Part shown: piece by piece, positions 1-9,619 of the stretch
Numbering within the stretch: position 1 is the first letter of the stretch
Layout: the number at the start of each line of letters is the position of its first letter
Assembly (NCBI GenBank): GCA_964372095.1
Contig: CAYJPV010000030.1
Span: 1 to 64,000, forward strand
Source: CAYJPV01 sp964372095
GTDB lineage: Bacteria > Acidobacteriota > Vicinamibacteria > Vicinamibacterales > JAKQTR01
Length of the DNA: 64,000 nt
Direction of reading: 5' to 3'
Translations under genes and position numbers: made by a program
Notes under the pieces: generated by a model
What the model was told of the DNA's origin: nothing
Seen by the model: the letters and a program-made list of their open reading frames with translations, nothing else
The model's database searches: none

Positions 1-33
1 ACCAATTGAGCCTGTTAGACTTTTAACCGGACA

Positions 34-90
34 CTACTGACTACTGACTACTGACTACTTCTTGCTTCCTGCTTCTTGTTTCCTGCTTCG
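34..90. repeat. heptamer repeat tract 1
   Basis: Tandem CTACTGA units followed by degenerate TTCCTGC/TTCTTGC units, period 7. The tract abuts the stop codon of the permease at 91. It belongs to a family of short heptanucleotide tracts found at gene boundaries throughout the window. Confidence 0.85.
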
Positions 91-1332
91 CTACTCCGCC
101 CTGACCGCCGCAATGACGTCGATGCGGGTGGCGCGCCGCGCGGGGTAGTATCCCGCCACCAGTCCGCTCAGCGCCGCGGCACCCATGGCCCATGCGACCG
201 TCGCCCCACGCACGACGATGTCGATGTCGAGGAGAGAGGCAAGGGCCGCGAGCGCCAGCGACGTGAGCAACGTGCCGGCGACGCCTCCGGCCGTCGATAC
301 CAGCAGCGACTCGGCCACGACCTCACGCATGACCTGCCCCTGCGACGCTCCGATCGCGCGCCGCACGCCAATCTCCCGGGTCTTCTGCGTCACCGACACC
401 AGCATCGTGTTCGTCACGACCACAATCGCGGCCAGCAGTGCCATGGCCGAAATCGGGCCGGCAGCCGCGCTGATCCGCTGGGACAGGTTCTGGACGAAAC
501 TGCGCGCGGCCTGCGGCGTCAGGATATCGAAGTTGTCAGCCACGCCGGGCGCCAGTTGCCGCCGGGCGCGCATCGCCATCCGCGCCGTATCTTCCGCGGC
601 CTGCGTGTCACCGCCGCCAACAGGCCTGGCGAACACGCTCAGCGACGGCGGCGGTCCGAACGCCCGCTCGAACGCGGTAATGGGGATGTAGACCGACCGG
701 TCCAGCGACGTCCCGCCGGACGACCCGAGGCGCTGCTGGACACCAACCACCTCAAACCGACGCCCCGCCACGCGGACGTGGGAGCCCAGGGGGTCCTGTG
801 CCGGGAACAGCGCCTCTGCGACGTCGGCACCGATGACCGCAACCTGCGCGCCGCGCAGTTCTTCCTCGCGCTGGATGAACCGCCCTCGACCGATACCCAG
901 ATCGCGCAGGTCGGCCAGCGTCGCCGTCGCTCCCACAATCGAGGCATTCTCAACGGTCAGGCCGCCCGCCGTCACACCACCGACGCGCTGGACTGTTGAG
1001 GCATACGTGATGCCCTCGCCGGCGATCCGCTCGAGATACCGCAGGTCGTTGCGTCGAATCGGGGGGTTCCGCTGCTGTTTGTCGGCCAGCTCGCGGCGAT
1101 TGATCTGGCCGGCCGACGCAATCTGCGCAACCAGAAACGTGTCGCTGCCGAACGCCCGCGCACCAATCGTGGTCGCGTACCGGCCGACGCCGTCGATGGC
1201 CGTCACCACCACGACAATGGTGGCCACGGCCACGGCGATAGCCAGGGCCCCGAGTCCCGCACGCAGGGGGTTTCCCTGGACGGACGAAGCGGCTTGACCG
1301 ACGGCATCCCGAAGATCGCGAAGTACTTTCAT
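91..1332 (-). CDS. MacB-like ABC transporter permease
   Basis: Permease subunit of a MacB/FtsX-type ABC transporter in the inner membrane. The 413-residue protein has the family plan: an N-terminal transmembrane helix (about residues 24-46), a large periplasmic MacB_PCD-like domain, then three C-terminal helices (about 290-312, 340-370, 378-402). The conserved cytoplasmic turn TREIGVRRAIGAS lies near residue 316. No ATPase domain is fused and none is visible here; it may lie beyond the left edge, downstream of this gene. The adaptor gene starting at 1588 is divergent, so the pair may form one tripartite efflux or lipoprotein-handling system. The substrate cannot be told from sequence. The start ATG follows no strong Shine-Dalgarno but fits the family N-terminus (MKVLRDLRDAV). 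Confidence 0.85.
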   Translation of the reverse strand: MKVLRDLRDAVGQAASSVQGNPLRAGLGALAIAVAVATIVVVVTAIDGVGRYATTIGARAFGSDTFLVAQIASAGQINRRELADKQQRNPPIRRNDLRYLERIAGEGITYASTVQRVGGVTAGGLTVENASIVGATATLADLRDLGIGRGRFIQREEELRGAQVAVIGADVAEALFPAQDPLGSHVRVAGRRFEVVGVQQRLGSSGGTSLDRSVYIPITAFERAFGPPPSLSVFARPVGGGDTQAAEDTARMAMRARRQLAPGVADNFDILTPQAARSFVQNLSQRISAAAGPISAMALLAAIVVVTNTMLVSVTQKTREIGVRRAIGASQGQVMREVVAESLLVSTAGGVAGTLLTSLALAALASLLDIDIVVRGATVAWAMGAAALSGLVAGYYPARRATRIDVIAAVRAE

Positions 1333-1369
1333 GTCGCGTAACTGCCCGGACCTGTCTCAGTGTAGTGCG

Positions 1370-1471
1370 CTTTCGGCTTTCGGCTTTCGGCTATCGGCTA
1401 TCGGCTATCGACCTACTGACTACTGCCTACTGACTACTTCCTGCTTCCTGCTTCCTGCTTCCTGCTTCCTA
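1370..1471. repeat. heptamer repeat tract 2
   Basis: Three consecutive heptamer types: CGGCTTT/CGGCTAT, then CTACTGA/CTACTGC, then TTCCTGC. It lies between the divergent permease and adaptor genes, so it is part of their shared upstream region rather than a 3' end. Confidence 0.85.
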
Positions 1472-1587
1472 TTGTCCGACGCCCGTCGCCTGCTCCTGGA
1501 TCCCCGGGCCTGGGTCCCGACGTCTGACAGAGCGCGGGGCCTGCGTGGCAGGATCCGCATGGTAGAGTGAAAGGCGTCGAGAACATT

Positions 1588-2847
1588 ATGGCCATTCGTC
1601 GCAGAACCACCGTCGGCATCGTCGGACTCCTCGTCGTACTCGTCGCGGCCGTGCTGGTTTCGAGGCGCGGCAGCGGGGGCGTGGAGGTTGACGTCGCGCC
1701 CGTCGCCCGAAAGGCCGCGTTCCGGTCCTTCGTGACGGCGTCGGGCCAGATCGTGGCACAACGTTATGCCGATATCGGCTCGAGCGTGATGGGCAAGCTC
1801 ATGGACCTGCGCGTCAAGGAAGGCGACAGGGTCGTGGCTGGCCAGGTACTCGCGCGGATCGACGCCGTGCAGGCGGCGGCCGGCGCGTCGGCGGCGGCCT
1901 CTCGCGTGAAGGGTGCCGAGGCGGACGCGCGCGCGGCAGCCGAGCAGCTTGCGGCCGCCCGTGCCGACCTCGAAGCCGCCCGCGCCCGGGAGGCGGAGGC
2001 GCAGCAGACGCTCACGAGGAGCCAGGAGCTGCGCCGTGACGGACTGGTTCCCGCCGCGGACCTGGATCGGGCCAAGGCCAACGCCGACGCCGCGATGGCC
2101 CAGGTCAGGGCTGCGCAGGCCGTCATTCGACGGCTGACTCAGACCCTCGAGTCGGCAACCCGCCGCCAGGCAGAAACCGTGGCCGACTCGACACGCGCCC
2201 GGGACGTCCTCGACAAGACCGACATCGTCTCCCCCATCGACGGCACCGTCACACGCCTGCCCGTCCAGCAGGGCGAAATGGTCGTCATCGGCATCCAGAA
2301 CCAGCCCGGCACGACGCTGATGACCATCTCCGACTTGTCGGCCATCGATGCGGAAGTCAAGGTGGCCGAAGCCGACGTCCTGCGCGTGCAGGTAGGCCAG
2401 GCGGCCACCGTCACGCTCGAGGCGCTGCCGGGTGTGACCTTCCCCGGCCGTGTCGTCGAAGTGGGTGCCAGCGCGTTGCCGGTCACCGGGAGCGGGGCCG
2501 CGGCTCGCGAATTCAGAGTGAAGGTGCGCCTCGAGAATCCCGCCGCGTCATTGCGCCCGGGCCTGACGTGCGATACCGAGATTCTGACCGCCGAACGCCA
2601 GGGTGTTCTGGCCGTGCCGCTGCAGGCGGTCGTCGTCCGGCCGTCGGCCACCGGCGACGACCAGACTGGCGTCTTCGTCATCGACGGCCGGAACGTCCGG
2701 TTCCAGCCGGTGACGACGGGTCTGATTGGTGGACTCGACATCGAGGTCAGCGGGATCAATGCAGGAGTCCCCGTCGTCGTGGGGCCATTTCAGGCGCTCC
2801 GCGACCTCCAATCCGGCCAGGCGGTGCGCGCGAGGACGCGCCAGTGA
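1588..2847 (+). CDS. MacA/HlyD-type periplasmic adaptor subunit
   Basis: Membrane-fusion (adaptor) protein that would bridge an inner-membrane transporter to an outer-membrane channel. Visible are an N-terminal anchor helix (about residues 6-25), a split lipoyl/barrel-sandwich domain (VMGKLMDLRVKEGDRV and its partner DIVSPIDGTVTRLPVQQGE), a long Ala/Glu/Arg-rich coiled-coil hairpin between them (about 95-205), and C-terminal beta-barrel/MP domains. At 419 residues it has the usual family length. I chose the ATG at 1588; an in-frame GTG at 1567 would add seven residues. Its stop overlaps the start of the molybdopterin oxidoreductase by 4 nt (GTGA), implying translational coupling, which is unusual for such unrelated products. 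The likely transporter partner is the divergent MacB-like permease at 91-1332. Confidence 0.86.
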   Translation: MAIRRRTTVGIVGLLVVLVAAVLVSRRGSGGVEVDVAPVARKAAFRSFVTASGQIVAQRYADIGSSVMGKLMDLRVKEGDRVVAGQVLARIDAVQAAAGASAAASRVKGAEADARAAAEQLAAARADLEAARAREAEAQQTLTRSQELRRDGLVPAADLDRAKANADAAMAQVRAAQAVIRRLTQTLESATRRQAETVADSTRARDVLDKTDIVSPIDGTVTRLPVQQGEMVVIGIQNQPGTTLMTISDLSAIDAEVKVAEADVLRVQVGQAATVTLEALPGVTFPGRVVEVGASALPVTGSGAAAREFRVKVRLENPAASLRPGLTCDTEILTAERQGVLAVPLQAVVVRPSATGDDQTGVFVIDGRNVRFQPVTTGLIGGLDIEVSGINAGVPVVVGPFQALRDLQSGQAVRARTRQ

Positions 2848-4889
2848 GCATCAAGCCCGACCACCACGTCCACACGGCGTGCCCGCTCGATTGTCCAGAC
2901 TCGTGCAGCGTGGTCGTGACGGTCCGCGACGGCCGCGTCGTCGCGCTCGACGGCGGGCACGACAATCCCGTCACGCGCGGTTACATCTGCGGCAAGGTCC
3001 GGAAGTTCGACGCGCGGATGTACGGCCGGGATCGCCTGACGCGCCCCGGCATCAGGGTTGGGCCGAAAGGCTCCGGCCAGTTCAGGTGGGTCGACTGGGA
3101 CGAAGCCCTCGATCGTGTCGCCGGCGCCATGCGGCTCGCGAAGGAGGAACACGGCGCCGAGTCGGTCCTGCCGTTCTACTACGGCGGGTCGAACGGGCTG
3201 CTGACGCAGGACACGACGGATGCGCGGCTCTTCCGGCGCTTCGGGGCCTCACGCCTCCTCCGAACGGTGTGTGCGGCTGCCACGAGCGCGGCGAGCCAGG
3301 GTCTCTACGGCAAGATGCCGTCGGTGACCTACCAGGACTACGTCCATGCCAGGCTGATCGTCGTGTGGGGTTTCAATCCGTCGGCCTCGGGCATCCACCT
3401 CGTGCCGTTCATTCGCGACGCGCAGAAAGCCGGCGCCCAACTGGTGGTCGTGGACCCGCGCGCAACCCCGCTGGCGCGCACGGCAGACCTGCATCTGCCC
3501 CTTCGCCCGGGGTCGGATGTGGCCGTCGCTTTGGCGATCCACCGCTATCTGTTCGAATCGGGCCGGGCCGACGCCGCATTTCTGGCGACCCACACGACGG
3601 GACACGAACGCCTGCGCGAACGTGCGTCTGACTGGACCTTCGAGCACGCGGCGGAGGTCGCCGGAGTGGCCCCCAGGGCTATCGAGCATCTGGCTACGCT
3701 GTACGCCGACGCCACCCCGGCGGTGATCCGGTGCGGATGGGGCCCCGAGCGCAACCGGAATGGCGGAAGCGCGATTGCGGCCATCCTGGCCTTGCCGGCA
3801 GTTGCGGGCAAGTTCGGGGTGCGGGGCGGCGGGTACTCGTTGAGCAATTCGAGCGCGTGGGGCATCGACAAGACCTGGGTCGGTGAACCTGAGCCCGACA
3901 CGCGGCAGATCAACATGAACCACCTGGGCCGCGTCCTCACCGATGCACCGTCCCCGCCGGTCCGGGTGTTGTTCGTCTACAACTGCAACCCGCTGGCGAC
4001 CATGCCGCACCAGAACCTGGTCCGGAAGGGCCTGGAACGCGAGGACCTGACCACCGTGGTGTTCGACCAGGTCATGACGGACACCGCGAGGTACGCGGAC
4101 GTTGTGCTGCCCGCCACCACCTTCATGGAGCAGTACGATCTGGCGCGGGCGTACGGGCCGATCAGCCTGCAACTGGTCAAGCCGGCGGTCGAGGCCGTGG
4201 GCGATGCCCGACCCAACATCCACGTGTTCAGCGAACTCGAAGCGCGCCTGGGCCTGGCGCGCGACGGCGAAGCCACGGACGAACTCGACATGCTGCTGAA
4301 GGTGATGGCGGAGCTGCCGCCCGCGGTGGGCGACGCGCTGCGGAACGGGAACATCCCCGAGCCCCCCTTCGGCCTCGCACCCGTGCAGTTCGTCGACGTG
4401 TTCCCGCTCACGCCTGATCGCAAGGTCCGCCTGTTCCCGCCGGAACTCGATCACGGCGCTCCGGCCGGACTGTACGGCTATCAGCCCGATCCCGGAACCG
4501 CCGAGTACCCGCTCGCCCTGATCTCCCCGTCCAATGACCGGATGATCAGCTCGACGCTCGGCGAACTGGTGAGCACACCGGCCACCGTCGCGGTCCACCC
4601 CGACGACGCCCACGCCCGCGACCTGCGCGAAGACGACCCGGTGCGCGTGTTCAACGACCTGGGCGAGGTGTTGTGCCGGGTGACGATCTCACCGACACTG
4701 CCCCCGGGGACGGTGGCGATGACCAAGGGACTCTGGAGCCGGCACACCGACAACGGCGCCACCGCGAATGCGTTGTCGCCGGATGCGACGACGGACATCG
4801 GCGCCGGCGCCTGTTTCAACGATGCCCGCGTGCAGATCGAACGCCGGCACGTTGAAAAGGTCAACGTGGCCGCGAAGCAGATACACTAG
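2844..4889 (+). CDS. molybdopterin-dependent oxidoreductase (DMSO reductase superfamily)
   Basis: A 681-residue bis-MGD Mo/W oxidoreductase of the formate dehydrogenase/BisC type. The N-terminus carries a [4Fe-4S] ligand set (CPLDCPDSC, then C in YICGKV about 30 residues later). It is followed by the molybdopterin-binding core and a C-terminal molydopterin-dinucleotide domain (SPSNDRMISST region). No Tat signal is seen, so the enzyme is probably cytoplasmic. The substrate is unknown: the position that holds Sec/Cys/Ser in characterised members cannot be assigned with certainty, although a cysteine in LLRTVCAAATS is a candidate metal ligand. It starts with GTG overlapping the adaptor stop. No electron-transfer subunit is adjacent. 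It could equally be annotated as a formate dehydrogenase-like protein of unknown specificity. Confidence 0.85.
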   Translation: MSIKPDHHVHTACPLDCPDSCSVVVTVRDGRVVALDGGHDNPVTRGYICGKVRKFDARMYGRDRLTRPGIRVGPKGSGQFRWVDWDEALDRVAGAMRLAKEEHGAESVLPFYYGGSNGLLTQDTTDARLFRRFGASRLLRTVCAAATSAASQGLYGKMPSVTYQDYVHARLIVVWGFNPSASGIHLVPFIRDAQKAGAQLVVVDPRATPLARTADLHLPLRPGSDVAVALAIHRYLFESGRADAAFLATHTTGHERLRERASDWTFEHAAEVAGVAPRAIEHLATLYADATPAVIRCGWGPERNRNGGSAIAAILALPAVAGKFGVRGGGYSLSNSSAWGIDKTWVGEPEPDTRQINMNHLGRVLTDAPSPPVRVLFVYNCNPLATMPHQNLVRKGLEREDLTTVVFDQVMTDTARYADVVLPATTFMEQYDLARAYGPISLQLVKPAVEAVGDARPNIHVFSELEARLGLARDGEATDELDMLLKVMAELPPAVGDALRNGNIPEPPFGLAPVQFVDVFPLTPDRKVRLFPPELDHGAPAGLYGYQPDPGTAEYPLALISPSNDRMISSTLGELVSTPATVAVHPDDAHARDLREDDPVRVFNDLGEVLCRVTISPTLPPGTVAMTKGLWSRHTDNGATANALSPDATTDIGAGACFNDARVQIERRHVEKVNVAAKQIH

Positions 4890-4996
4890 AGGCTAGCGGC
4901 TAGAGGCTAGAGGCTAGGGACTAGGGACTAGGGGATTGGGCCGCAAGCCGTAGGCCGACAGCCGACAGCCGATAGCCGAAAGCCGAAAGCCGATCG
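4890..4996. repeat. heptamer repeat tract 3
   Basis: Runs of GGCTAGA, then ACTAGGG, then CCGACAG/CCGAAAG units, starting immediately after the stop of the molybdopterin oxidoreductase and ending just before the ribosome binding site of yggX. Confidence 0.85.
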
Positions 4997-5008
4997 AAGG
5001 AGACGTCG

Positions 5009-5278
5009 ATGAGCCGGATGGTCAAGTGCGTAAAGCTGGGACGGGAGCTCGAAGGACTGGATGCGCCGCCGTGGCCGGGTGAACTGGGGCAGCGAGTCTT
5101 CGAACACGTCTCGAAAGACGGCTGGAAGCTCTGGGAAGAGCGGATGCGGATGATCCTGAACGAGTACCGCCTGTTGCCGTTCCAGAAAGAAGCCCAGGAG
5201 CTGATGGCGCGGGCCATGGAAGAGTTCTTCTTCGGCTCCGGCGGTCAGACCCCCTCGGACTATAAACCGCAGCACTGA
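5009..5278 (+). CDS. yggX: probable Fe(II)-trafficking protein YggX
   Basis: An 89-residue cytoplasmic protein of the YggX family, implicated in iron trafficking and protection of Fe-S clusters from oxidative damage. It keeps the family layout: the N-terminal cysteine (MVKCVKLGREL), the PGELGQRVFEHVSKDGWKLW block, and the LNEYRLLP and MEEFFFG blocks. A good ribosome binding site (AAGGAG) lies 7 nt before the ATG. It follows a heptamer tract and stands alone in transcription direction with the symporter downstream. Proximity to an Fe-S/Mo enzyme is suggestive only. Confidence 0.9.
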   Translation: MSRMVKCVKLGRELEGLDAPPWPGELGQRVFEHVSKDGWKLWEERMRMILNEYRLLPFQKEAQELMARAMEEFFFGSGGQTPSDYKPQH

Positions 5279-5501
5279 CCCACCTATCGCCAGGCCACCC
5301 CTCCGACGGTGCCCAGCCGCCGCGGGCGACGTGTGTACGACCGCCGGCGCCGCGTCGTCCCTCCCCTGTTCCCAATCGCCGGGCTCGCCGTCGGCCGGCG
5401 TGTGCTATGCTGCAACGGTTTTGATCGTCCGGCACGTCCGGACCGGGCACCCCGCCCCACGGTGAGTCATCCCTGACGCACGTCGGTCCGCAGGAGGGCA
5501 T

Positions 5502-7028
5502 GTGAGTATCTACCTGTACGTGATCCTCGCGTATCTGTTGGTTCTGACCGGGTACAACATTTATCGGTCGAGGCAGATCAAGTCGCAGGAAGACTTCATG
5601 GTGGCGGGCCGGAGCCTGTCGCTGACCAAGATGGTCTTCACGCTGGTCTGCACTTGGATCGGCTCGGGCACGTTCATCGCCGGCGCCGAGTACGCGTCGT
5701 ATGCAGGGTGGAGCGCCATCTGGCAGCCGGCGGGCGCGTTCGTCGGCATCGCGATCATCTACTTCGTGGCGGCCAAAATCCGCACCTTCGGCCAGTATAC
5801 GGTCGGCGACATCCTCGAAGTCCGGTACGGCAAGTTCGCGCGGTTGTTCGGGGCCATTGCCCTGATCATCGCCTTCACGACGATTGTCGCCTACCAGTTC
5901 CGGGCCGGCGGCTACATCCTGAACGTCATCACCGACGGCGCCGTGTCGGTGGAACTGGGCCAGACGATCGCGGCGGTCTTCGTCATCCTGTTCGTCACGA
6001 TCGGGGGCATGGTGGCCGTGGCGCACACGGACCTGCCGAACGGCATCATCATCGTCGGCGCCTGCCTGCTGTCGATCCCGTTCGTCATCATGACGGCCGG
6101 CGGCTGGTCGCATGCGGCCCAGGTGCTCCCGGCCTCGCATTTCGAGGTCTTCCCCGCCGACTTCGGCAAGTACCCCGCCTTGAAGGCCCTGGCGTACTTC
6201 CTGTCCACGCTGCTGCTGCTGATGGGCGTGCAGTCGATGTACCAGAAGTTCTACGCCGCGAAGTCGCCTGCCGAAGCGAAGAAGGCCGTGTCCATCTGGA
6301 TCGTCGGCACCATCGTGGTCGAGACCATTGTCATCGCCATCGCGGTCTACGCGTCGTCCTACAACGTCGAGAACAATCTCGGGTGGGACGGCCGGGCCCT
6401 CGTGTTGAATGCCGCACGCAACATGGTGCCCCCGTTCGTCGGCGTGCTGCTGCTGGGCGCCGCCTGTGCGGTCGTGCTCTCGACCGGCATGAACTACCTG
6501 CTGTCGTCGAGTTCGAACGTCATGCGCGACATCTACCAGGGGATGATCAACCCGAACGCCGACCCGAACAAGATGGTGGCCCTGCAGAAAGTGTTCATCG
6601 TCGTGATGGGCCTCATGGCGTTCGCGCTAATCTTCATCCCCACCTACTTCAAACTGAACGTCTCGGTGCTGCAGTACGCGTACTTCGCCTACACGATGTA
6701 CGGCGTCGCCGTGACGCCGGCGCTCTTCGCGGCCCTGACGTGGAAACGGGCGACGCGACAGGGCGGCGTTGCGTCCATCGTTGGCGGCGCGCTGGCCACG
6801 GTGATCTTCGAGGTCGTCATCCCCCGAGTCGCGCCGGGCGTCATGCAGGCTGCGCACGGACTCACGGGCCTGGACGCCATCAATTCCACGTTCGGCGCCG
6901 ACCCCTGGGGCATCCCGAGCATCTATCCGTCATTCATCATCTCGCTCGGCCTGCTGATCGTCGTGTCGCTCATGACGCCACCGCCTTCGCAGGAGACGCT
7001 CGAGAAGCTGTTCCCCAAGAAGGCGTGA
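5502..7028 (+). CDS. sodium:solute symporter family protein
   Basis: A 508-residue inner-membrane secondary transporter of the SSS family with about 13 predicted helices. The family-typical stretch FMVAGRSLSLTKMVFTLVCTWIGSGTFI, of which only the core is given here (GRSLS and WIGSGTF), sits near the N-terminus. The substrate could be a sugar, amino acid, proline-like compound or short-chain acid and cannot be called from sequence. The start is GTG, chosen because an ideal AGGAGG lies 5-8 nt upstream and an overlapping ATG would stop immediately. The downstream acetylation genes may or may not be co-transcribed; the spacing to 7083 is 54 nt. Confidence 0.88.
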   Translation: MSIYLYVILAYLLVLTGYNIYRSRQIKSQEDFMVAGRSLSLTKMVFTLVCTWIGSGTFIAGAEYASYAGWSAIWQPAGAFVGIAIIYFVAAKIRTFGQYTVGDILEVRYGKFARLFGAIALIIAFTTIVAYQFRAGGYILNVITDGAVSVELGQTIAAVFVILFVTIGGMVAVAHTDLPNGIIIVGACLLSIPFVIMTAGGWSHAAQVLPASHFEVFPADFGKYPALKALAYFLSTLLLLMGVQSMYQKFYAAKSPAEAKKAVSIWIVGTIVVETIVIAIAVYASSYNVENNLGWDGRALVLNAARNMVPPFVGVLLLGAACAVVLSTGMNYLLSSSSNVMRDIYQGMINPNADPNKMVALQKVFIVVMGLMAFALIFIPTYFKLNVSVLQYAYFAYTMYGVAVTPALFAALTWKRATRQGGVASIVGGALATVIFEVVIPRVAPGVMQAAHGLTGLDAINSTFGADPWGIPSIYPSFIISLGLLIVVSLMTPPPSQETLEKLFPKKA

Positions 7029-7082
7029 CGCGCGCCTGACGGCCTCGACCCGCCGCGACTGACTTCGGAGCGCAACGCGTTG

Positions 7083-8141
7083 GTGACACGGGAACGACAG
7101 ACGGCGGCAGGGCCGGGGGCCTGGCTGTCGATTGGGGTGCTGCTGGCTGGCATGGTGCTGGTCCCGCTGGGCTTGAGGGTGGTCAACACGCTCCTGCCCA
7201 GCGCGGCGTTGTCGCCGTCGTTCATCCCATCCATTGAGTCACCACGCCATCGCACGCCGTTCGATCGCGAGGTGGTCACGACCCTCCAGGAAGCACGGCC
7301 CGACTACGTCGTGATCGGCGACTCGATGGCCGGCACGCGCATCAACCCGGGCCATCTGTCGCGCCTGGTCGGCGGGCGCGGCGTCGCATCGCTGCTCCAC
7401 CCGGGCACCGGCTCGGCCTATTGGTATCTGGTCTTCAAGAACTTCGTCGTAAACGCGCGTATCGGCGCAAGAGCCGCGGTGTTCTTCTTCCGGGACGAAA
7501 ACCTCACAGACCCGCTGTTCCGCGTGTACCCGGGGGTCCTCGACCGCGCGGCCTATGATCGCGAAGCCACGCTCGACCGGATCCTCTCGGCCAACATGCA
7601 CGGCACGTTCTACCAGGTGCACCTGGCCGCGCAGCGGGCGTACCAGTTCAACCGTACGCGCGACTGGCTGGAGCCGCAGATCACCAACATGCCGCTCGGC
7701 GCCGTGGTCGGCTCCGCCGACCGCAAGGCGTTCCTCGAGGAGATGAACGAGCGACTGTTCCCGCTCGAGGCTCTGCGCCCGATGGTGGCCGCCGATATGC
7801 CGGTGGCTTCCGAGACGGCCCTCGACTTCGACCGGCGCCTGCCGAAATCCGTGCTGCCCGAGATCATCCGCCTCTCGAGACTGTCGGGCATTCGGGTGGC
7901 CTTCGTGCGCGTGCAGCGCCGTCCGGGCCCGGACGGACCGCCGGTCGAGTCCCCGGCGCTCCAGCGGTACATGATCAGACTGGCGGCCTGGCTGACGGAG
8001 AACGGCGCGTACTTCCACGACGACTGGGGCGATCCCGAACAACCCCTACGGATCTACGAAGACGGCGACCACATCTCACGCACCTATCGCGACTTCTATA
8101 CGGAGTTGTTCTTCCGGAAGAACCGGGGCCTGTTCCAGTGA
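7083..8141 (+). CDS. SGNH-like membrane-anchored protein, AlgJ/AlgX-type acetylation partner
   Basis: A 352-residue protein with one N-terminal transmembrane helix (about residues 12-35) and a periplasmic domain. A GDS motif (VVIGDSMAGTRI, about residue 80) and a C-terminal DGDHIS, which would supply the Asp/His, match the SGNH hydrolase pattern of polysaccharide O-acetylation proteins. Its stop overlaps the start of the MBOAT gene by 4 nt, so the two are co-translated. Together they should transfer acetyl groups to an exported glycan: the MBOAT protein moves acetyl across the membrane and the SGNH protein places it on the polymer. Overall similarity to named families is weak, so specificity is unknown. 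A TTG at 7080 is an alternative start. Confidence 0.68.
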   Translation: MTRERQTAAGPGAWLSIGVLLAGMVLVPLGLRVVNTLLPSAALSPSFIPSIESPRHRTPFDREVVTTLQEARPDYVVIGDSMAGTRINPGHLSRLVGGRGVASLLHPGTGSAYWYLVFKNFVVNARIGARAAVFFFRDENLTDPLFRVYPGVLDRAAYDREATLDRILSANMHGTFYQVHLAAQRAYQFNRTRDWLEPQITNMPLGAVVGSADRKAFLEEMNERLFPLEALRPMVAADMPVASETALDFDRRLPKSVLPEIIRLSRLSGIRVAFVRVQRRPGPDGPPVESPALQRYMIRLAAWLTENGAYFHDDWGDPEQPLRIYEDGDHISRTYRDFYTELFFRKNRGLFQ

Positions 8142-9619
8142 TCTTCCACAGCCTCGACTTCCTCGTCTTCTTCGCCGTGACCCTGGCGTTGTACTGGGGA
8201 CTTCCGCACCGCTGGCAGAATGTGTTCCTGCTGATCGCCAGCTACGTGTTCTACGGCTGGGTGCACCCGTGGTTCCTCAGTCTGATCTTCGCCACCACGT
8301 TCATCGACTACTGGTCGGCCCGCGGCATGACCGCATGGCCGGGGCGCCGGAAGCAGTTCCTCTGGCTCAGCATCGTCACGAACTTCGGCCTGCTGGGCTT
8401 CTTCAAGTACTTCGACTTCTTCGTCGACAACGTCTCGGCTGCCGCCTCGGCGTTCGGCTGGCACATCCCGAGGCCGGCCTTGCAGGTGTTCCTCCCGGTC
8501 GGCATCTCGTTCTACACGTTCCAGTCGATGAGCTACACCATCGACGTCTACTGGAACCACTCGAAAGCCCGCACGAGTTTCCTGGACGTCGCCACATTCG
8601 TGTCGTTCTTCCCGCACCTGGTCGCCGGTCCCATCATGCGGGCCACGAACCTCCTGCCCCAGGTCGAGCGGGAACGCCGGTTCTCGGCCCCGGCCGCACG
8701 CGACGCCCTCGTCCTCATCGTCTGGGGCTTCTTCAAGAAACTCGTCATTGCCGACAGCGTGGGAGTGATCGCCAACAAAGTCTTCGCCTTGAAGGAGCCG
8801 GAGTTCTACGTACTCTGGGCGGGCGTCTTCGCCTTCAGCATGCAGATCTACGCGGATTTCTCGGCCTATACCGACATCGCACGCGGCGTGGCCAAGTGGT
8901 ATGGATTCGATCTCATCAAGAACTTCGAACATCCGTACATGGCCACCAGCCCCAGCGACTTCTGGCGCCGCTGGAACATCTCACTGTCCACTTGGTTCCG
9001 CGACTACGTTTTCCTGCCGATCGCGTACCGGGTCTCCCGGCGAATCGAGTCGGATCGGATCCTGGCCATCGATGCCACCTCATGGGCGTACATCGGCGGG
9101 ATGGTGGTCACCATGCTGGTGGCTGGCCTGTGGCACGGCGCGAGCTGGAACTACGTCATCTGGGGCGCCTACCACGGCGCGCTTCTGGGCCTGGCCCGTG
9201 TGGTCACCGCGGTGGGCCGTCCGGCCCGCCGGCGGCGGCGGACACGACCGTGGGTCACGCCCTTCAAGATCGCCGGCATGTTCGCGCTGACCAGTCTGGG
9301 CTGGCTGATCTTCCGTGAAACCGAGTTCGCCCAGCTCGTGCGCCACCTGACGCTGACACCGTGGGACACCAACCCGCTGGACGGGAGGGCGGGCGTCTAC
9401 CTGTTCCTGCTGGCGCTCATCTACGCACTGCCCCTGTGGATCCAGGACGTCTGGGCTGACCGCGGCTGGCCGAATCTCGTGGCCGCCATCGACGTGCCTG
9501 ACGTCGCAGCCGGGTGGGGCCGCACGGCCGTGCAGACGCTGCTGTGCGGCGTGATGGTCGCGACGATCTATGTGCTGCGCAGCCGGGCCCCGATGGATTT
9601 CATCTACTTCGCATTCTGA
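8138..9619 (+). CDS. MBOAT family O-acyltransferase (AlgI-like)
   Basis: A 493-residue polytopic membrane acyltransferase. Family hallmarks are visible: PVGISFYTFQSMSYTIDVY, the DFWRRWNISLSTWFRDYVFLP block, and the catalytic-histidine region GLWHGASWNYVIWGAYHG near residue 330. Such proteins pass acetyl (or other acyl) groups across the inner membrane for O-acylation of exopolysaccharide. The start overlaps the upstream SGNH-like gene (GTGA). It ends against an inverted heptamer tract shared with the convergent MFS gene. The target polymer is not indicated. Confidence 0.92.
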   Translation: MIFHSLDFLVFFAVTLALYWGLPHRWQNVFLLIASYVFYGWVHPWFLSLIFATTFIDYWSARGMTAWPGRRKQFLWLSIVTNFGLLGFFKYFDFFVDNVSAAASAFGWHIPRPALQVFLPVGISFYTFQSMSYTIDVYWNHSKARTSFLDVATFVSFFPHLVAGPIMRATNLLPQVERERRFSAPAARDALVLIVWGFFKKLVIADSVGVIANKVFALKEPEFYVLWAGVFAFSMQIYADFSAYTDIARGVAKWYGFDLIKNFEHPYMATSPSDFWRRWNISLSTWFRDYVFLPIAYRVSRRIESDRILAIDATSWAYIGGMVVTMLVAGLWHGASWNYVIWGAYHGALLGLARVVTAVGRPARRRRRTRPWVTPFKIAGMFALTSLGWLIFRETEFAQLVRHLTLTPWDTNPLDGRAGVYLFLLALIYALPLWIQDVWADRGWPNLVAAIDVPDVAAGWGRTAVQTLLCGVMVATIYVLRSRAPMDFIYFAF

